DNA from: Cherax quadricarinatus
Taxonomy: Eukaryota; Arthropoda; Malacostraca; Decapoda; Parastacidae
Direction of reading: 5' to 3'
Assembly: GCF_038502225.1 (NCBI RefSeq)
Contig: NC_091369.1
Coordinates: 16,470,773-16,534,772, forward strand
DNA length: 64,000 nucleotides
A program made the translations under genes and the position numbers. Below are positions 60,111-64,000 of the stretch, one piece after another. The notes below the pieces were generated by a model that worked only from the letters and a program-made list of their open reading frames with translations, was not told the origin of the DNA and did not search any database. Numbering within the stretch: position 1 is the first letter of the stretch; the number at the start of each line of letters is the position of its first letter.

Positions 60111-61640
60111 AAGTTTTGATATACTGTGAACACGTAGTTTGATATACTGTGAACACGTAGTTTTGATATACTGTGAACACGTAGTTTTGATATTCTGTGA
60201 ACACGTAGTTTGATATACTGTGAACACGTAGTTTTGATATTCTGTGAACACGTAGTTTGATATACTGTGAACACGTAGTTTTGATATACTGTGAACACGT
60301 AGTTTTGATATTCTGTGAACACGTAGTTTGATATACTGTGAACACGTAGTTTTGATATTCTGTGAACACGTAGTTTGATATACTGTGAACACGTAGTTTT
60401 GATATTCTGTGAACACGTAGTTTTGATATTCTGTGAACACGTAGTTTGATATACTGTGAGCACGTAGTTTTGATATACTGTGAACACGTAGTTTTGATAT
60501 TCTGTGAACACGTAGTTTGATATACTGTGAACACGTAGTTTTGATATTCTGTGAACACGTAGTTTTGATATTCTGTGAACACGTAGTTTTGATATTCTGT
60601 GAACACGCAGTTTGATATACTGTGAACACGTAGTTTTGATATTCTGTGAACACGTAGTTTGATATACTGTGAACACGTAGTTTTGATATACTGTGAACAC
60701 GTAGTTTGATATACTGTGAACACGTAGTTTTGATATACTGTGAACACGTAGTTTGATATACCGTGAACACGTAGTTTTGATATACTGTGAACACGTAGCT
60801 TTGATATACTGTGAACACGTAGTTTTGATATACTGTGAACACGTAGTTTGATATACTGTGAACACGTAGTTTGATATACTGTGAACACGTAGTTTGATAT
60901 ACTGTGAACACGTAGTTTGATATACTGTGAACACGTAGTTTTGATATACTGTGAACACGTAGTTTTGATATACTGTGAACACGTAGTTTTGATATACTGT
61001 GAACACGTAGTTTTGATATACTGTGAACACGTAGTTTGATATACTGTGAACACGTAGTTTTGATATACTGTGAACACGTAGTTTGATATATTGTGAACAC
61101 GTAGTTTGATATACTGTAAACACGTAGTTTTGATATACTGTGAACACGTAGTTTGATATACTGTGAACACGTAGTTTGATATACTGTGAACACGTAGTTT
61201 GATATACTGTGAACACGTAGTTTTGATATACTGTGAACACGTAGTTTTGATATACTGTGAACACGTAGTTTTGATATACTGTGAACACGTAGTTTGATAT
61301 ACTGTGAACACGTAGTTTTGATATACTGTGAACACGTAGTTTGATATACTGTGAACACGTAGTTTGATATACTGTGAACACGTAGTTTTGATATACTGTG
61401 AACACGTAGTTTGATATACTGTGAACACGTAGTTTTGATATACTGTGAACACGTAGTTTGATATACTGTGAACACGTAGTTTTGATATACTGTGAACACG
61501 TAGTTTGATATACTGTGAACACGTAGTTTGATATACTGTGAACACGTAGTTTTGATATACTGTGAACACGTAGTTTGATATACTGTGAACACGTAGTTTG
61601 ATATACTGTGAAGACGTAGTTTGATATACTGTGAACATAG
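60111..61640. repeat. 23/24-bp minisatellite, about 65 copies (1.5 kb)
   Basis: The unit acgtagtttgatatactgtg plus aac is 23 bp, or 24 bp with one extra T. Because the period is not a multiple of three and there is no stop in any minus phase, all three minus frames stay open for more than 500 codons; these are artefacts. A gatattctg variant occurs only between about 60180 and 60660. Confidence 0.96.
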
Positions 61641-61733
61641 TATATCAAATTAAATAAAAAATTATTTATCAACTGGAATATGGCGACATGGAAACTATGT
61701 ACAATGTGGTCACAACTGAAAGAGCCGGGTATA

Positions 61734-61806
61734 GTCCCGGGCAGGGAGAGACAACGAAAAAACTTGCAAATGATGCAAGCATCCTGTTGTCTCTCCCTGC
61801 CCGGGA
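61734..61806. other. Perfect 21-bp stem with nested hairpin
   Basis: tcccgggcagggagagacaac (61734-61754) pairs with its exact complement at 61786-61806. The 31-nt loop contains a second stem, cttgca/tgcaag. Confidence 0.85.
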
Positions 61807-61814
61807 GACAACGA

Positions 61815-63250
61815 GGTGCTAGGTACACAAGCAGTAGATGTGTACCTAGCACTGAGTGACAGCTGTGGAGCGTCCTAGCAGTACGTGTGTACCTAGCACT
61901 GAGTGACTGCTGTGGAGCGTCCTAGCAGTACGTGTGTACCTAGCACTGAGTGACTGCTGTGGAGCGTCCTAGCAGTACATGTGTACCTAGCACTGAGTGA
62001 CTGCTGTGGAGCGTCCTAGCAGTACATGTGTACCTAGCACTGAGTGACTGCTGTGCAACGTCCTAGCAGTACGTGTGCACCTAGCACTGAGTGACTGCTG
62101 TGGAGAGTCCTAGCAGTACGTGTGTACCTAGCACTGAGTGACTGCTGTGGAGAGTCCTAGCAGTACGTGTGTACCTGGCACTGAGTGACTGCTGTGGAGA
62201 GTCCTAGCAGTACGTGTGCACCTAGCACTGAGTGACTGCTGTGGAGAGTCCTAGCAGTACGTGTGTACCTAGCACTGAGTGACTGCTGTGGAGAGTCCTA
62301 GCAGTACGTGTGTACCTGGCACTGAGTGACTGCTGTAGCAGTAGTACCTAGTACTTAGAGACTGCTGTAGTCCTAGCAGTACGTGTGTACCTAGCACTGA
62401 GTGACTGCTGTGGAGAGTCCTAGTACCTAGCACTGACTGACTGCAGCGTAGCAGTACGTGTGTACCTGGCACTGAGTGACTGGTGTGGAGCGTCCTAGCA
62501 GTACGTGTGTACCTGGTACTTAGAGACTGCAGTGGAGAGTCCTAGCAGTACGTGTGTACCTAGCACTGAGTGACTGCTGTGGAGAGTCCTAGCAGTACGT
62601 GTGTACCTGGCACTGAGTGACTGGTGTGGAGCGTCCTAGCAGTACGTGTGTACCTGGTACTTAGAGACTGCAGTGGAGAGTCCTAGCAGTACGTGTGTAC
62701 CTAGCACTGAGTGACTGCTGTGGAGAGTCCTAGCAGTACGTGTGTACCTAGCACTGAGTGACTGCTGTGGAGCGTCCCAGCAGGACATGTGTACCTGGCA
62801 CTGAGTGACTGCTGTGGAGCGTCCCAGCAGGACATGTGTACCTGGCACTGAGTGACTGCTGTGGAGCGTCCCAGCAGGACATGTGTACCTGGCACTGAGT
62901 GACTGCTGTGGAGCGTCCCAGCAGGACATGTGTACCTAGCACTGAGTGACTGCTGTGGAGCGTCCTAGCAGTACGTGTGTACCTGGCACTGAGTGACTGC
63001 TGTGGAGCGTCCTAGCAGTACGTGTGTACCTAGTACTTAGAGACTGCTGTGGAGAGTCCTAGCAGTACGTGTGTACCTAGCACTGAGTGACTGCTGTGGA
63101 GCGTCCTAGCAGTACGTGTGTACCTAGCACTGAGTGACTGCTGTGGAGCGTCCCAGCAGGACATGTGTACCTAGCACTGAGTGACTGCTGTGGAGCGTCC
63201 CAGCAGGACATGTGTACCTAGCACTGAGTGACTGCTGTGCAGCGTCCTAG
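61815..63250. repeat. 47-bp minisatellite, about 30 copies (1.4 kb)
   Basis: The unit starts acctagcactgagtgactgc and spans 47 bp (anchors at 61891 and 61938). Two unit classes alternate in blocks: tcctagcagtacgtg and tcccagcaggacatg (the latter at 62770-62940 and 63140-63220). Some units are shortened near 62330-62450. Confidence 0.95.
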
Positions 63251-63640
63251 AGATGCATGTCAGCACTGCCAGGGATAGAAACCTTCATCCTTGGTAATTT
63301 CATTTTCATGATCCTCTTCATCCTCATCCTCCTCACAATCCCCATCACAATCCTCATTACCATAATCCTCTTTATCCTCATCATTATCATCCTCAGCATT
63401 CTCATCATCACTATCATCATCATTTTCTCTTTCTCCTTGTCATCATCATCCAAGGGATTGTAATCTTCCGGGTATTGGGCTGTAATCCATTATAACTTAT
63501 ATTGTAGCTGTTAACTTGAGCATTGGTAAAAAAAATTACAGTACCATTGTTGGAACAATGTAAATTAACCTCTCGCTTTCAAAAGAAACATCATGACGAC
63601 GTTTCGCTTTATCTTAGATCATTGTTGCGCCTTGACAAAG
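63251..63640. other. (CATCCT/CATCAT)n-like region and unique sequence
   Basis: Imperfect atcctcatcc repeats at about 63285-63450, then unrecognised sequence. Confidence 0.5.
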
Positions 63641-63648
63641 TTCTGGAG

Positions 63649-63886
63649 GGATTGAAACACTTATGCAACATATGGGAATCTTTATATGGGGAACGTTTCG
63701 CCACACAGTGGCTTCATCAGTCCAATACAAAGCAGAAAGGTGAAAGAAGAGGAGGAGTTTTTGGTAATCAGTCCCTCAGCCTGGAGTCGATGTGTTCAGT
63801 CTACTTTGTATTGGACTGATGAAGCCACTGTGTGGCGAAACGTTTCCTAAATAAAGATTCCCATATGTTGCATAAGTGTCTCAATC
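63649..63886. mobile_element. Foldback element with 84-bp inverted arms
   Basis: The left arm 63649-63732 is the reverse complement of 63803-63886 with few mismatches (shared 'gaaacgtttc'-type core, 'catatgggaatcttta'). The loop is about 70 bp. No coding capacity. A deleted copy is at 11149-11245. Confidence 0.8.
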
Positions 63887-64000
63887 TTCAACTTGACGGT
63901 TTTCAAAACCATTCCTCACAGTCCTGGTGGGACCGAAAACTTACAACATAGTTGTTGTCGTTTTCACGTGAACTGAGCACAAGTTCTGTCTCAGTAAATA

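Noticed and set aside
59955..61852. Three overlapping long minus-strand reading frames of 512-617 codons
   Set aside because: They are produced by a 23/24-bp tandem repeat that lacks stops in all phases; no domain or codon bias supports a gene.

Overview
The window is repeat-rich eukaryotic (animal) DNA with no prokaryotic features. GT-AG introns, an arthropod-type Sidestep immunoglobulin gene, many decayed non-LTR retrotransposons, tRNA-derived SINEs and a very high density of micro- and minisatellites point to an arthropod. Several repeats (tails of the type GTACTCACCTA, the GAAACGTTTCGCCACAC hairpin, the short retroposon ending in TAA repeats) are ones I associate with decapod crustacean genomes. 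That assignment is inference; no search was run.

Host gene: the only convincing host coding sequence is two internal exons on the minus strand (38242-38377, then 31183-31388). Together they encode one V-type Ig domain of a Sidestep-like cell-surface protein. The exon phases match (phase 2) across an intron of about 6.9 kb. The rest of the gene lies outside the window or was not recognised.

Retrotransposons: LINE family A (CR1/Jockey-group type, APE endonuclease plus RT) has at least nine copies: 1-1459 and 5060-6193 (plus), and 24745-25115, 25289-25480, 25508-29650, 30238-30856, 38489-40452, 40599-42990 and 43270-45736 (minus). The seven minus-strand copies form two head-to-tail strings joined through (AC)n or (TA)n tracts. 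Family B occurs at 12905-13500, 31500-32975 and 34880-35020. Family C (I/Nimb-like, with ORF1, EN and RT) is nearly complete at 45837-50640, with pieces at 17140-17560 and 18900-19490. Family D is at 17697-18885. Family E carries a restriction-like endonuclease and lies at 56270-59290. A very old family F copy is at about 51690-53810. All carry stops, frameshifts or truncations. A decayed protein-primed type B DNA polymerase of Polinton/Maverick type lies at 7389-9320.

Short mobile elements: a palindromic tRNA-derived element flanked by perfect 13-14 bp target duplications (4269-4859; 37238-37405; a degenerate copy at 36811-36930), a tRNA-Val-like SINE (20521-20762), a 165-bp retroposon with target duplications (19627-19791; 54516-54679), a foldback hairpin element (11149-11245; 63649-63886), and a 0.9-kb-arm inverted repeat (33730-35946).

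Tandem repeats: about a dozen unrelated minisatellites (periods 6, 23, 23/24, 24, 25, 29, 31, 31, 33, 45, 47 and 106 bp) cover roughly a fifth of the window and create long spurious reading frames. A 100-N assembly gap lies at 45737-45836.
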